DNA of 64,000 nt from Neobacillus piezotolerans (GTDB lineage: Bacteria; Bacillota; Bacilli; Bacillales; Cytobacillaceae): positions 496,001-560,000 of the forward strand of contig NZ_QNQT01000002.1 in assembly GCF_003362805.1 (NCBI RefSeq). Direction: 5' to 3'. Under the pieces are notes generated by a model, which saw only the letters and a list, made by a program, of their open reading frames with translations, did no database searches and was not told the origin of the DNA. Of the stretch, positions 1 through 9,863 are shown piece after piece. The translations under genes and the position numbers were made by a program. The stretch's first letter is position 1; each line of letters begins with the position of its first letter.

Positions 1-7
1 TGATTCC

Positions 8-36
8 CCGCCAGAGACTCTTCGGCGGTTTTTTTT
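8..36 (+). terminator. Rho-independent terminator of a gene upstream of the window
   Basis: CCGCC (8-12) pairs with GGCGG (24-28) and is followed at once by a run of eight T. The gene it ends lies outside the window. Confidence 0.6.
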
Positions 37-179
37 TCGTAGCCCCGTCCGTCCCGGGCAATTTTTGAAAAATTGGCCACCGCTCCTTGTTGCCCGCGAA
101 AATTTGGCTTGCATACCCCGCAATTTTGCCATTTTTATAAAAAAACTCCCGATAAAAGCAGGAAACCCAAAAATTTAAT

Positions 180-193
180 CGAATATTTGTTCG
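180..193. promoter_or_regulatory. LexA (DinR) SOS box of uvrBA
   Basis: CGAATATTTGTTCG differs from the Bacillus SOS consensus (CGAAC-N4-GTTCG) at one position. It lies just upstream of the extended -10 promoter and about 260 nt ahead of uvrB, so LexA repression of uvrBA, relieved by DNA damage, is expected. Confidence 0.8.
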
Positions 194-200
194 TATAAAG

Positions 201-231
201 TTGGTTTGCATCCTCTCCTTTGTGGTAGAAT
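201..231 (+). promoter_or_regulatory. Probable SigA promoter of uvrBA (extended -10)
   Basis: TAGAAT at 226-231 is preceded by TG one base upstream, an extended -10. The -35 is poor (TTGGTT at 201-206 would need a 19-nt spacer). The SOS box at 180-193 abuts it, which supports this as the regulated uvrB promoter. Confidence 0.5.
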
Positions 232-252
232 GTTTTTATAAGATTTTTGGCA

Positions 253-277
253 ATGCCGGAATTGTAAATTCCGGCAT
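253..277 (+). other. Perfect 11-bp hairpin in the uvrB leader
   Basis: ATGCCGGAATT (253-263) and AATTCCGGCAT (267-277) are exact inverted complements around a 3-nt loop. No T-run follows, so it is not a standard terminator. It lies in the predicted roughly 220-nt leader between the promoter and uvrB and could affect mRNA stability or elongation. Confidence 0.55.
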
Positions 278-454
278 CCTTTCAGTTTGTCCAGACAGGC
301 CATAGCCGGTTTGAAGGCAACCCTGTGCCGGGCATACTGTTCAATATATGAATGGCGGCGAATGGCCCGCCCATACACCAACTTGTTTAGTGACGAAACC
401 ATACATCTTGTTTGCCGATAGACGACTTATTTTAAGAATTGGAGGTTCTGAAAC

Positions 455-2434
455 GTGAAGAACCAATTTGAATTAGTGTCCAAATACAAGCCGGAGGGAG
501 ACCAGCCGGAAGCCATTAAAAAGCTTGTCGACGGCATTTACAAAAATAAGCGCGTGCAGACACTCCTCGGCGCGACGGGTACGGGCAAGACGTTTACCGT
601 TTCCAATGTCATCAAGGAGGTAAACAAACCGACCCTGGTAATCGCCCACAACAAGACACTCGCCGGACAGCTGTACAGTGAGTTCAAGGAATTTTTCCCA
701 AACAACGCCGTCGAGTATTTTGTCAGTTACTATGATTACTACCAGCCGGAGGCCTATGTGCCCCAGACTGATACATTCATTGAAAAAGACGCGAGCATCA
801 ATGATGAAATTGACAAGCTTCGCCACTCGGCTACTTCTTCTTTATTCGAACGGCGAGACGTTATTATCATCGCTTCTGTTTCGTGCATTTATGGTTTGGG
901 TTCTCCGGAAGAATACAAGGAAATGGTGCTCAGCCTCCGGACCGGAATGGAAATCGAACGGAACAAGCTGCTCCATAAGCTCGTCGACATCCAGTATGCC
1001 CGGAACGACATCGACTTCAAGCGGGGGACCTTCAGGGTAAGGGGCGATGTTGTCGAGATTTTCCCGGTGTCAAAAGACGAGCATTGCGTCCGCGTCGAGT
1101 TTTTTGGAGACGAGGTTGAACGCATCCGTGAAGTCGACGCCCTGACAGGCGAAATCATCGGCGAGCGCAGCCATGTCGCTATCTTCCCGGCTTCCCACTT
1201 CGTTACGAGGGAAGCGAAGCTGAGGCTCGCTATTGATAATATCGAAAAAGAGCTGGAAGAACGGTTGCAGGAACTCCGTGCCGAGGAAAAATTGCTGGAA
1301 GCCCAGCGCCTCGAGCAGAGGACCCGCTATGACCTCGAAATGATGAGGGAAATGGGCTTTTGCTCAGGCATCGAAAACTATTCCCGCCATTTGACGCTCA
1401 GGCCGCCTGGCTCGACGCCATACACGCTTCTCGACTATTTTCCGGACGATTTTATGATTGTCGTCGACGAGTCCCATGTTACGCTGCCGCAAATCAGGGG
1501 TATGTTTAATGGAGACCAGGCCCGGAAGCAGGTGCTGATTGACCATGGATTCCGCCTGCCGTCCGCGCTTGATAATCGTCCGCTGAAATTCGAGGAATTC
1601 GAGCAGCATATCAATCAGCTTATCGCCGTTTCGGCGACGCCGGGACCGTATGAAATCGAACATACGCCGGAAATGGTCGAACAAATCATCCGGCCGACCG
1701 GGCTATTGGATCCATTGATTGATGTTCGCCCGATTGAAGGGCAAATTGACGACCTGATCGGCGAAATCAACGAGCGGGTCAAGCGGAACGAGCGCGTCCT
1801 TGTGACGACTTTGACGAAAAAGATGTCCGAGGACCTGACCGATTATCTGAAGGAGATCGGCATTAAAGTGCAATACCTGCACTCAGAAGTTAAGACTCTG
1901 GAACGGATTGAAATCATCCGGGAACTCCGTCTTGGCAAATATGATGTGCTTGTTGGGATCAACCTGCTCCGGGAAGGCCTCGATATTCCGGAAGTGTCGC
2001 TTGTCGCCATCCTTGATGCCGACAAGGAAGGCTTCCTCCGTTCCGAGCGTTCACTGATCCAGACAATCGGCCGCGCGGCGCGGAACGAACGCGGGCACGT
2101 TATCATGTATGCGGATAAGATGACCAATTCCATGCAGATTGCGATTGAAGAAACGAAGCGCCGCCGCGCCATCCAGGAAGAATACAACAGGAAGCACGGT
2201 ATTACGCCGATGACGATTCAAAAAGACATACGCGCCGCCATACGCGCCACGCAGGCCGCCGAGGAAGGCGAAGCGTATTCACCGGCGAAATCACTCGCCA
2301 AGCTGGCCAAAAAGGACCGCGAGCGCGTAATTGCCGATATGGAAAAAGAAATGAAGGAAGCAGCAAAGGCGCTCAACTTCGAGCGCGCCGCCGAGCTTCG
2401 CGATTTAATTCTAGAGTTAAAAGCGGAAGGATGA
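455..2434 (+). CDS. uvrB: Excinuclease ABC subunit B
   Basis: UvrB is the DNA-damage-verifying helicase-like subunit of nucleotide excision repair. UvrA loads it at lesions and it recruits UvrC. The 659-residue protein has the Walker A motif GATGTGKT near residue 39, the beta-hairpin region [12 protein letters not shown] that probes the duplex, the DESH helicase motif near residue 338, a C-terminal helicase domain with an IGRAAR motif, and a terminal UVR domain that contacts UvrC. The start is GTG at 455, nine bases after GGAGG. It is co-transcribed with uvrA after a 7-nt gap and lies downstream of a LexA box. Confidence 0.97.
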   Translation: MKNQFELVSKYKPEGDQPEAIKKLVDGIYKNKRVQTLLGATGTGKTFTVSNVIKEVNKPTLVIAHNKTLAGQLYSEFKEFFPNNAVEYFVSYYDYYQPEAYVPQTDTFIEKDASINDEIDKLRHSATSSLFERRDVIIIASVSCIYGLGSPEEYKEMVLSLRTGMEIERNKLLHKLVDIQYARNDIDFKRGTFRVRGDVVEIFPVSKDEHCVRVEFFGDEVERIREVDALTGEIIGERSHVAIFPASHFVTREAKLRLAIDNIEKELEERLQELRAEEKLLEAQRLEQRTRYDLEMMREMGFCSGIENYSRHLTLRPPGSTPYTLLDYFPDDFMIVVDESHVTLPQIRGMFNGDQARKQVLIDHGFRLPSALDNRPLKFEEFEQHINQLIAVSATPGPYEIEHTPEMVEQIIRPTGLLDPLIDVRPIEGQIDDLIGEINERVKRNERVLVTTLTKKMSEDLTDYLKEIGIKVQYLHSEVKTLERIEIIRELRLGKYDVLVGINLLREGLDIPEVSLVAILDADKEGFLRSERSLIQTIGRAARNERGHVIMYADKMTNSMQIAIEETKRRRAIQEEYNRKHGITPMTIQKDIRAAIRATQAAEEGEAYSPAKSLAKLAKKDRERVIADMEKEMKEAAKALNFERAAELRDLILELKAEG

Positions 2435-2441
2435 CTCATAC

Positions 2442-5324
2442 ATGGCAATGGATAAACTAGTTGTGAAAGGCGCCAGAGCCCATAACTTAAAAAATATCGA
2501 TGTCACCATTCCGAGAGATAAGCTTGTCGTTTTGACAGGACTTTCCGGATCCGGAAAGTCCTCGCTTGCCTTCGACACCATTTATGCAGAAGGGCAGCGC
2601 CGCTATGTCGAATCGCTGTCCGCCTATGCCCGTCAGTTCCTTGGGCAAATGGACAAGCCGGATGTCGATGCAATCGAGGGCCTTTCGCCGGCGATATCGA
2701 TCGACCAGAAAACAACAAGCAGGAATCCGCGGTCTACTGTCGGGACGGTTACAGAAATTCATGATTATTTAAGGCTTCTTTTTGCCCGTGTAGGGCGCCC
2801 CGTATGCCCGAACCATGGAATTGAGATATCATCCCAAACGATTGAGCAAATGGTCGACCGGATCTTGGAATACCCTGAACGGACGAGGCTGCAGGTCCTC
2901 GCGCCGGTCGTGTCGGGCAGGAAAGGGACTCATGTCCAGGTGCTTGAAGATATAAAGAAACAGGGATTCGTCCGCGTCCGAGTTGACGGGGAAATGGTTG
3001 ATTTAAGCGACGAAATTGCTTTGGAAAAAAATAAGAAACACTCGATCGACGTTGTCGTAGACCGTGTCGTTGTAAAAGAAGGAATCGCGGCCAGACTCGC
3101 GGACTCACTTCAAACTGCGCTTCAGCTTGGGGATGGGAAGGTTGTCATCGACGTCATTGGCGAAGAGGAACTGCTGTTCAGCGAACACCATGCCTGCCCA
3201 ATCTGCGGATTCTCCATCGGCGAACTCGAACCGAGGATGTTTTCGTTCAACAGCCCGTTCGGCGCCTGTCCTGAATGTGACGGGTTAGGTGCAAAAATGG
3301 AGGTCGATCCGGACCTTGTTATCCCGAACAAGGAACTGACCTTGAATCAAAATGCAGTTGCCGCATGGGAATCTGTTTCTTCGCAATATTATCCGCAGCT
3401 TCTGAAGGCTGTCAGCGACCATTACGGCATCGATATGGATGTTCCGGTAAAGGACTTGCCTAAAAACCAGATGGACCGGATTTTATATGGATCGGAAGGC
3501 AAAAAAATCTATTTCCGTTACCGGAATGATTTTGGCCAGGTAAAGGATGGCTATATCGTATTTGAAGGCGTCCTGCGCAATGTCGAGCGCCGCTTCAAGG
3601 AAACAAGTTCCGACTGGATCCGCGAACAGATGGAAAAGTACATGGGACAACAGGCTTGCCCAACCTGCCATGGATACAGGCTGAAGAAAGAAACACTGGC
3701 TGTCCTTATTACAGGCAAGCATATTGGAGAAGTAAGCGAGCTTTCTGTCGAGGAAGCAAAGCGATTTTTCCAATCCCTTGACCTGACTGAAAAAGAAAAA
3801 CAGATTGCAAGACTCATTCTCCAGGAAATCAATGAGCGGCTCGGCTTTTTGGTGAATGTCGGCCTGGATTATCTGAATTTGAGCAGAGCGGCCGGAACGC
3901 TTTCCGGCGGTGAAGCCCAGCGGATTAGGCTCGCAACACAAATTGGCTCGCGTCTGACCGGGGTACTCTATATTCTTGATGAGCCGTCAATAGGCCTTCA
4001 CCAGCGCGATAATGATAAACTAATCAGCACATTGCAGAGCATGCGTGATATCGGAAATACCTTAATCGTTGTTGAGCACGACGAAGATACGATGCTCGCT
4101 GCCGATTACTTGGTCGATATCGGTCCGGGTGCCGGGGTTCATGGCGGAAAGATTGTTTCAGCTGGAACGCCCGAGGAAGTGATGAACGATCCGGCGTCAT
4201 TGACTGGCCAATATTTGGCCGGCAAAAAGTTCATTCCGCTTCCGATCGAACGGCGCAAGCCGGATGGCCGATTTATTGAAATTAAGGGCGCTGCCGAGAA
4301 CAATCTGAAAAATGTCTCTGTCAAGTTTCCGCTTGGCGTGTTTCAGGCTGTCACCGGCGTTTCCGGTTCGGGAAAAAGTACGCTAGTAAATGAAATTCTT
4401 CATAAGTCACTTGCCCAAAAACTTCAAAGGGCCAAAACGAAGCCCGGTGCTCACAAAAGCATCAAGGGCATCGAGCACCTTGAAAAAGTAATCGATATCG
4501 ACCAGTCGCCAATCGGCCGGACACCACGTTCCAACCCGGCAACGTACACTGGGGTATTTGATGATATCCGCGATTTATTTGCGAGTACAAATGAAGCGAA
4601 GGTGCGCGGCTACAAGAAGGGGCGTTTCTCCTTCAACGTCAAGGGAGGACGCTGTGAGGCCTGCCGCGGCGATGGCATCATCAAAATTGAGATGCACTTT
4701 TTGCCGGATGTTTATGTGCCATGCGAGGTATGCCACGGGAAACGATACAATCGTGAGACACTCGAAGTGAAATACAAAGGCAAAAATATCTCTGACATCC
4801 TTGATATGACCGTAGATGACGCAGTTGAGTTTTTTGCCAATCATCCAAAAATCAGCCGCAAACTCCAGACGATTGCCGATGTCGGCCTTGGCTATGTGAC
4901 ACTAGGCCAGCCAGCGACAACTCTGTCCGGCGGGGAAGCGCAGCGGGTTAAACTTGCCTCCGAATTGCACAGGCGCTCAAACGGCAAGACAATGTATATC
5001 CTCGATGAGCCGACTACCGGCCTGCACGTCGATGATATCTCCCGCTTGCTGAGCGTCCTGCAGCGCCTGGTGGAAAACGGGGACACGGTCCTTGTCATCG
5101 AGCACAACCTTGATGTCATAAAAACGGCCGATTATCTCGTCGACCTTGGCCCTGAAGGCGGCGACAAAGGTGGAACGATTGTGGCAACCGGAACGCCCGA
5201 GCAGGTAGCGGAAGTCCCTGAATCGCATACCGGCCGTTATCTAAAGCCAATCCTCGAACGCGACCGCGCCAGGATGCTAAAACAAGTCGAAGGTACGGAA
5301 AAACAAACAGCTAAAGTAAGATAG
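2442..5324 (+). CDS. uvrA: Excinuclease ABC subunit A
   Basis: UvrA is the dimeric ABC-ATPase that scans DNA for lesions and hands them to UvrB. The 960 residues contain two ABC modules: a first Walker [10 protein letters not shown] near residue 33, a second GVSGSGKST near 640, and two signature motifs LSGGEAQR. Zinc-binding Cys pairs are visible (CPIC...CPEC near 250-280, CEAC...CEVC near 740-765). The first ATG is used; a second in-frame ATG two codons later is possible. A terminator follows immediately. Confidence 0.97.
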   Translation: MAMDKLVVKGARAHNLKNIDVTIPRDKLVVLTGLSGSGKSSLAFDTIYAEGQRRYVESLSAYARQFLGQMDKPDVDAIEGLSPAISIDQKTTSRNPRSTVGTVTEIHDYLRLLFARVGRPVCPNHGIEISSQTIEQMVDRILEYPERTRLQVLAPVVSGRKGTHVQVLEDIKKQGFVRVRVDGEMVDLSDEIALEKNKKHSIDVVVDRVVVKEGIAARLADSLQTALQLGDGKVVIDVIGEEELLFSEHHACPICGFSIGELEPRMFSFNSPFGACPECDGLGAKMEVDPDLVIPNKELTLNQNAVAAWESVSSQYYPQLLKAVSDHYGIDMDVPVKDLPKNQMDRILYGSEGKKIYFRYRNDFGQVKDGYIVFEGVLRNVERRFKETSSDWIREQMEKYMGQQACPTCHGYRLKKETLAVLITGKHIGEVSELSVEEAKRFFQSLDLTEKEKQIARLILQEINERLGFLVNVGLDYLNLSRAAGTLSGGEAQRIRLATQIGSRLTGVLYILDEPSIGLHQRDNDKLISTLQSMRDIGNTLIVVEHDEDTMLAADYLVDIGPGAGVHGGKIVSAGTPEEVMNDPASLTGQYLAGKKFIPLPIERRKPDGRFIEIKGAAENNLKNVSVKFPLGVFQAVTGVSGSGKSTLVNEILHKSLAQKLQRAKTKPGAHKSIKGIEHLEKVIDIDQSPIGRTPRSNPATYTGVFDDIRDLFASTNEAKVRGYKKGRFSFNVKGGRCEACRGDGIIKIEMHFLPDVYVPCEVCHGKRYNRETLEVKYKGKNISDILDMTVDDAVEFFANHPKISRKLQTIADVGLGYVTLGQPATTLSGGEAQRVKLASELHRRSNGKTMYILDEPTTGLHVDDISRLLSVLQRLVENGDTVLVIEHNLDVIKTADYLVDLGPEGGDKGGTIVATGTPEQVAEVPESHTGRYLKPILERDRARMLKQVEGTEKQTAKVR

Positions 5325-5325
5325 G

Positions 5326-5366
5326 AAAAACGGGATCGCCCATTTTAAGGGAGGTCCCGTTTTTCG
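5326..5366 (+). terminator. Terminator of uvrBA
   Basis: AAAAACGGGA (5326-5335) and TCCCGTTTTT (5355-5364) form a perfect 10-bp stem ending in T residues, directly after the uvrA stop codon. Confidence 0.85.
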
Positions 5367-5640
5367 TGTTTGGAGACAAATATTCTTAAACGAGGTTTTG
5401 TATCCTTTTTTTCTTCCAAATCGTCAACTAAATAGGAATGCCCAGTAAAATCTAACCTTTTGGCAAACTATATTTTTGTTTTTGTTGCATCTTTCTACCA
5501 AAATTGTAACAATTATGAAGTTTATGTAAAATAAATAAAACAAAAAAAACAGATGGAGCTTAACCAAAACTGAACTAGCTCTGTAAAAAAGGGTCTATAT
5601 AGGTTGAAATAAATTTTTTCACAATAAGTTTGGAATCTTA

Positions 5641-5767
5641 GTTGATTGTAGCGGAAGGCACCGACTCCTGCGGGATGCAGCGGCAAGGTGGAGACCCCAC
5701 AGGCGCTAGCGCCGAGGAGGCTCCACTGACGCCCCGCGGAAAGCGTGTGCCTGGAGCGGAAATCAAC
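5641..5767. repeat. Nested-palindrome intergenic element (about 127 bp)
   Basis: In a 520-bp gene-free gap, a GC-rich block is bounded by GTTGATT (5641-5647) and AATCAAC (5761-5767). Inside it are successive complementary pairs: GGCAC/GTGCC, GCGGG/CCCGC, GTGGAG/CTCCAC, and a central perfect 12-bp palindrome GGCGCTAGCGCC (5702-5713). The whole can fold into one long interrupted hairpin. It resembles intergenic repeats I recall from Bacillaceae genomes, but copy number cannot be judged here. The rest of the gap (5367-5640) is AT-rich with no recognisable gene. Confidence 0.7.
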
Positions 5768-5844
5768 CGCAAGGTTTATTAGAATAAAATTTTTGATTTA
5801 ACCTATCTAGATGCTATTTTCAATCCTAGGGGGATGTGAGAAAG

Positions 5845-6789
5845 ATGTTGAAATTTTTAGTTACGCAGGGAGTAATCTGGGTTTTTGTGATGGCTCTTTT
5901 CTTGGCGCTGTTATTTTTACCAAGGGATATCATCTATAAGGAAGGCCGTGCGGGGAAATTCCTTGGGGCGAATTACGAATATTCCCTTGAGAAGCATGCC
6001 GGGCAATTCAAGGAATTCTTTGCATATATCAAGGAAAACAAAGGCCTGGGGGATGTAATGGAAGGCCATTCGCGGGTTGACAGCATAAAGCGCACATTCC
6101 TAAAGAGTATGAAAATCGCCATTCCGGCTTTATTCATCGGCCTTTTTGGCGGTGTGGCCAAGGGCGTTTTCGATTACCGGATCAGGAACAGGAAGACTAG
6201 GATATTCGGTGAAACATTGTCCAGGTTTTTTCTTTCGATTCCAGACCTGTTTTTAATCATAATGATCCAAATTGGCGTCATGACAGCGTACAGTTGGGGC
6301 CTTCTGCCTTACATGAGGGTTTACGGAAGCGACACGATGAGCACGACGATTCTCGGAATCATTTATCTTTCTATCTATCCGGTTTTTTACATTGCGAACA
6401 TAACGTTTTTAAGCATCCGCGATGAGCAGGCAATGGATTATATCAAGACAGCTTTTTCTAAAGGGACATCTTCATTAAAGGTTCTCTACACGCATGTATT
6501 GAAGAATTGCTTTCCGAAAATCCTCAGCCACACGAATACGATTACCCTTTATACACTTTCAAATTTATTTATCGTTGAATTCCTGACGAATTACCGGGGC
6601 GCGGCCTACTTCTTTTTCCAATCCGTCGCCTCGCCATTCGTTTTTGCGATTGGCCAGCAGCAATATCCAATCAATATTTACAGTGCCGCGGGGTACATCT
6701 TCCTGTTTACATCGGTTATTTTCCTGTCCAAAATAATCAGCGAAATTGGAAAAAACCTTCTGTCTCCGCTTGAAAGGAATGAATCATGA
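5845..6789 (+). CDS. ABC transporter permease, OppB/DppB-like
   Basis: Integral membrane subunit resembling peptide/nickel importer permeases. An N-terminal membrane segment (residues about 5-25) precedes a long extracytoplasmic loop and five or more hydrophobic segments. An EAA-type cytoplasmic loop is visible around EQAMDYIKTAFSKG. ATG at 5845 is preferred over GTG at 5836 because AGGGGGA (5828-5834) then has normal spacing. It overlaps the next permease gene by 4 nt (ATGA). No ATPase or substrate-binding gene accompanies the pair, so the substrate is unknown. Confidence 0.75.
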   Translation: MLKFLVTQGVIWVFVMALFLALLFLPRDIIYKEGRAGKFLGANYEYSLEKHAGQFKEFFAYIKENKGLGDVMEGHSRVDSIKRTFLKSMKIAIPALFIGLFGGVAKGVFDYRIRNRKTRIFGETLSRFFLSIPDLFLIIMIQIGVMTAYSWGLLPYMRVYGSDTMSTTILGIIYLSIYPVFYIANITFLSIRDEQAMDYIKTAFSKGTSSLKVLYTHVLKNCFPKILSHTNTITLYTLSNLFIVEFLTNYRGAAYFFFQSVASPFVFAIGQQQYPINIYSAAGYIFLFTSVIFLSKIISEIGKNLLSPLERNES

Positions 6790-7700
6790 TGAAGAAAAAC
6801 TGGAGGCTTTGGACAGGTGCCTTATTTCTCGTCCTCTTGGGTGTCATCGCTGTGGCCGGACCGCATTTGCCATTTGTAGATACGGAACTGAAGGAAATTG
6901 GAGCAATCAGGACGGATGAAGGGAAATTTATCCTTGTTCCATTCCCGCCAATGGAGGGATATCCATTGGGAAGCACCCATAAAGGGGTCGATATCCTGAG
7001 CCTGCTCATTATGGGCACAGGAGAAACACTCAAGATTGTCCTGAGTGTTGTCGCGCTCCGTTACGTGCTCGCGGTCCCGCTTGCGGTTGCAGGTTTTTAT
7101 TCCAAATTTATGGAAGGGGTCATGAATGGCTGGCAACAGCTCTTTTCATTCATGCCGCCAATTTTCTTTGTATCGTTTTTTTCCGGCCTGCCGTTTATCT
7201 TTTTCTCTGAATGGAGGCCCGTTTATATGATTCTAATCCTTGCCCTGTTGGAAACGGGGCGGGCCGCGGAAATTATCCACACGCATTTGCGGGATACCGA
7301 GAAACGGCCATATATCGAAGCTGGGATTGTATCAGGATGTTCACCGTATACATTGTTCAGGAATTATTATCTGCCTGTCGTCATACCAAATATTATTGTA
7401 ATGGTTATAAATGATATCGGCAGGACGCTTTTCCTGCTTGCCCAGCTTGGCATCGTTTTTATTTTCATCAGCCAGAAATTCATGATGAACGAATGGGGAA
7501 CGGCTTATGAAGTTGTCAACACCTCGCCAACCTGGCCGATGATCTTCACCTCAATCCTTGATGATGTACGAATCTACAAATGGATTCCGTTTGCGGGGAT
7601 TGGCGCGATTGGACTCACCCTTCTTTTCATCAACCTGTTCGCGGGCGGGCTGCAGCGCTACTTTGAAAGCAGGCATCGGACGGCGAGGTATGATTTGTGA
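6786..7700 (+). CDS. ABC transporter permease, OppC/DppC-like
   Basis: Second permease of the pair, 304 residues. It starts with a cytoplasmic MMKKNWR and a first membrane segment, followed by an extracellular stretch and a membrane domain with an EAA-like loop (RPYIEAGIVSGCSPYTLF). The ATG overlaps the stop codon of the upstream gene, showing translational coupling; a second ATG follows immediately. The region lacks the OppD/OppF ATPases and OppA normally found next door, so it must borrow them from elsewhere or have diverged. Confidence 0.75.
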   Translation: MMKKNWRLWTGALFLVLLGVIAVAGPHLPFVDTELKEIGAIRTDEGKFILVPFPPMEGYPLGSTHKGVDILSLLIMGTGETLKIVLSVVALRYVLAVPLAVAGFYSKFMEGVMNGWQQLFSFMPPIFFVSFFSGLPFIFFSEWRPVYMILILALLETGRAAEIIHTHLRDTEKRPYIEAGIVSGCSPYTLFRNYYLPVVIPNIIVMVINDIGRTLFLLAQLGIVFIFISQKFMMNEWGTAYEVVNTSPTWPMIFTSILDDVRIYKWIPFAGIGAIGLTLLFINLFAGGLQRYFESRHRTARYDL

Positions 7701-7769
7701 TATAAAAATAAATCGTCCCTGAAACTTTTTAGGTAAAGGCCCGTAATAAAGGGAAGGGAGGCTGGTGTT

Positions 7770-8078
7770 ATGGATACAAGGAAAATCCTGTCCGGGTTAT
7801 GCTATTTCAGCATCTTTTTTGCACCATTCCTGTTTCCGATTGTCGTTTATTTTGTAGCGGATGATTCAATCACGAAGGAACACGCCAAGAAGGCATTGTT
7901 ATCGCATCTAATACCATTCGCGGCGATTCCGATTGCGATGCTAGGTGCGATGGCGGGTGCCGGGTCAGATGCGGGATTTGTGATTGCGATACTCGGGATG
8001 GGCGTGTATGGTATCCTGTCGGTAGGCGTAATCATCTGGAATGTTGTGAAAGGCATAAAAGCAATCCAGGAACTTTAG
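7770..8078 (+). CDS. yvlA: DUF4870-type membrane protein, YvlA-like
   Basis: Small membrane protein of 102 residues with three predicted hydrophobic segments and the DUF4870-like pattern of an AFLF-type first helix followed by a short polar KEHAKKALL stretch. Function is unknown. It precedes a YvlB-like and a YvlD-like gene, matching the yvlABCD envelope cluster of B. subtilis in order, which supports the symbol. AAGGGAGG provides the ribosome-binding site. Confidence 0.6.
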   Translation: MDTRKILSGLCYFSIFFAPFLFPIVVYFVADDSITKEHAKKALLSHLIPFAAIPIAMLGAMAGAGSDAGFVIAILGMGVYGILSVGVIIWNVVKGIKAIQEL

Positions 8079-8178
8079 ACTGTAAGAACTTTGCAAAACG
8101 GTATTAAAAACACACATCCCTGTTTTGGCTGATTCTTTAAATTTATGTGAAGGAATAGTGGAGGAAGGGGAGTTAATT

Positions 8179-9303
8179 GTGAAGGATGAACGGAGAAGGA
8201 TTTTGGAAATGGTCGAGCGAGGCAGTTTATCTGCGGTGGAAGCCATTACACTGCTTGAGGAGCTTGAAAAGTCAACCCAGTCCGCCGGCCAGAGGGAGCA
8301 GGAGTTGAGGAATGAGCTTTCTGTAGTCGTGCATGAGGATTCTGGTAGCAAAAGGGCAAGCGAGGAGCCGTACAGGTCGCAAACATCTAAGGATAAGCTT
8401 TTTGAACTTCTGGACACCGCGATTAAAAAAATCAAGGAATTGGATTTGGATTTCAATTTTGGCCAATCGGTGGAGATTTCTCATATTTTCCACCAAAACG
8501 CCGTGAGCCTGACTGACATTGATATTAGCATTGCCAACGGCTCGCTGAAAATTGCGCCATGGGATCAGCCGAACGTCAGAGCCGAGTGCCAAGCACGGAT
8601 TTACCGGGTTGAGAACCAGGATGATGCCAGGAAAACGCTCCTTGAAGCGGTTGTTTTCGATGTCGTCGAAGGAAGGCTTAGATTTTTAACAAACAATAAA
8701 TGGATGAAAGTAGATACTGTCCTATATGTCCCGGATGCGTCATATGAGAAGGTCCGCGCCAAATTGTTCAACGGGCCGGTTACCGGGGAAAACCTTCGCG
8801 CCGCCGATGTAAAAGCAAAGACGGGCAGCGGAAAAATCTCCTTTAAAGGAATAAGCGGAAGAAAACTCGAAGCCGAGACGGGAAATGGACATATTAAACT
8901 TAAGGGCTGCGAGGTTGAAAAGATTGAGGCCGAAACGATCAATGGCGGCATCAAGCTGGATGGATCGTTCCATTCCGCCGATTTGAGAACCTTTACAGGT
9001 GGAATCACCTGTGAGATTCAAGGCGCGTGCGAGTTCCTATCGGCGAAAGCGGCGACCGGCGGCATTGACATTTATGTCCCGGAAGGCCAGGCGGTCGATG
9101 GCGAGTTAAGGTCCAATTTGGGCGGTTTCCAGGTTGACCTTGACAGGATTCAGCTTCTTGAAGAAAAGAGCGAAATGATCCAGAAAATGCTTCGCTTTAA
9201 AACGATTCAGCCTGATGGCGGGACATCCCGGATTATCGCCGAAACGAAAACCGGCGGAATCACTGTCAAAAAGGCGGATGCATCAAGGAAAGATGACCTT
9301 TAA
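8179..9303 (+). CDS. yvlB: DUF4097 domain protein, YvlB/LiaX-like
   Basis: A 374-residue protein with an N-terminal helical segment (KDERRRILEMVERGSLSAVEAITLLEEL) typical of YvlB/LiaX proteins and a C-terminal repetitive beta-rich DUF4097 domain (repeated TGxGxI/K patterns from about residue 210). The start is GTG at 8179, seven bases after GAAGGGGAG; an upstream in-frame TTG at 8125 has no ribosome-binding site. Family members are linked to cell-envelope stress responses; the exact role is not established. It sits between YvlA-like and YvlD-like genes. Confidence 0.75.
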   Translation: MKDERRRILEMVERGSLSAVEAITLLEELEKSTQSAGQREQELRNELSVVVHEDSGSKRASEEPYRSQTSKDKLFELLDTAIKKIKELDLDFNFGQSVEISHIFHQNAVSLTDIDISIANGSLKIAPWDQPNVRAECQARIYRVENQDDARKTLLEAVVFDVVEGRLRFLTNNKWMKVDTVLYVPDASYEKVRAKLFNGPVTGENLRAADVKAKTGSGKISFKGISGRKLEAETGNGHIKLKGCEVEKIEAETINGGIKLDGSFHSADLRTFTGGITCEIQGACEFLSAKAATGGIDIYVPEGQAVDGELRSNLGGFQVDLDRIQLLEEKSEMIQKMLRFKTIQPDGGTSRIIAETKTGGITVKKADASRKDDL

Positions 9304-9409
9304 TTGGATTTAGCGCCATGACGACCCCATGCCATCAAGGATTTGGGGCGCGGCTTGAATTTTTTTAAAAAGATAAAGTCTTGATGGGTTACGAAAGGGT
9401 GGGCTAAAA

Positions 9410-9766
9410 ATGAGATGGCTGATTGGAATAGGGATAAATGCGGTACTGTTCATGGCAATCGCGGGGTATTTTGACGATGAATTCCGGCTTTCAGGCTTTG
9501 GCGCCGCCATCGTTGCCAGTTTCCTGCTGTCAATCCTGAACGTGCTCGTAAGGCCAGTGCTCATTTTGCTCACCTTGCCGGCTACCATCCTGACACTCGG
9601 GCTGTTTTTGTTCGTGATCAATGCGGTGACTCTGCTGCTTACAGACGCGCTCATGGGGCCGGCATTCGATATTTCCGGCTTCGGCATGGCGCTCTTCGCG
9701 GCAGTCATCCTGTCATTGGTGAACATTATTATCCAGAAATTTGTATTGGATAAAAAGCGGAAATAG
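9410..9766 (+). CDS. yvlD: Phage holin family 4-type membrane protein, YvlD
   Basis: A 118-residue polytopic membrane protein with four hydrophobic segments and the characteristic SILNVLVRPVLILLTLP motif of the YvlD family. Despite the family name no lytic role is shown. It closes the yvl cluster. The PspC-domain gene yvlC, which lies between yvlB and yvlD in B. subtilis, is absent; only about 100 nt separate the two genes here. Confidence 0.85.
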   Translation: MRWLIGIGINAVLFMAIAGYFDDEFRLSGFGAAIVASFLLSILNVLVRPVLILLTLPATILTLGLFLFVINAVTLLLTDALMGPAFDISGFGMALFAAVILSLVNIIIQKFVLDKKRK

Positions 9767-9776
9767 ATTCCAAAAG

Positions 9777-9805
9777 AAAAAGCGCGGGCGGCCGCGCTTT
9801 TTTCG
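9777..9805 (+). terminator. Terminator after yvlD
   Basis: AAAAGCGCG and CGCGCTTTT flank a 6-nt GC loop and end in a T-run just after the yvlD stop codon. Confidence 0.8.
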
Positions 9806-9863
9806 TTTGCCCACAGGTTGAAAGGCATTTGTTTAAAATTATTTAGGTTGTCCATTCCTGTTC

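Noticed and set aside
175-402. 75-codon minus-strand ORF upstream of uvrB
   Set aside because: It covers the SOS box, promoter and leader hairpin, lacks a ribosome-binding site and resembles no known protein.
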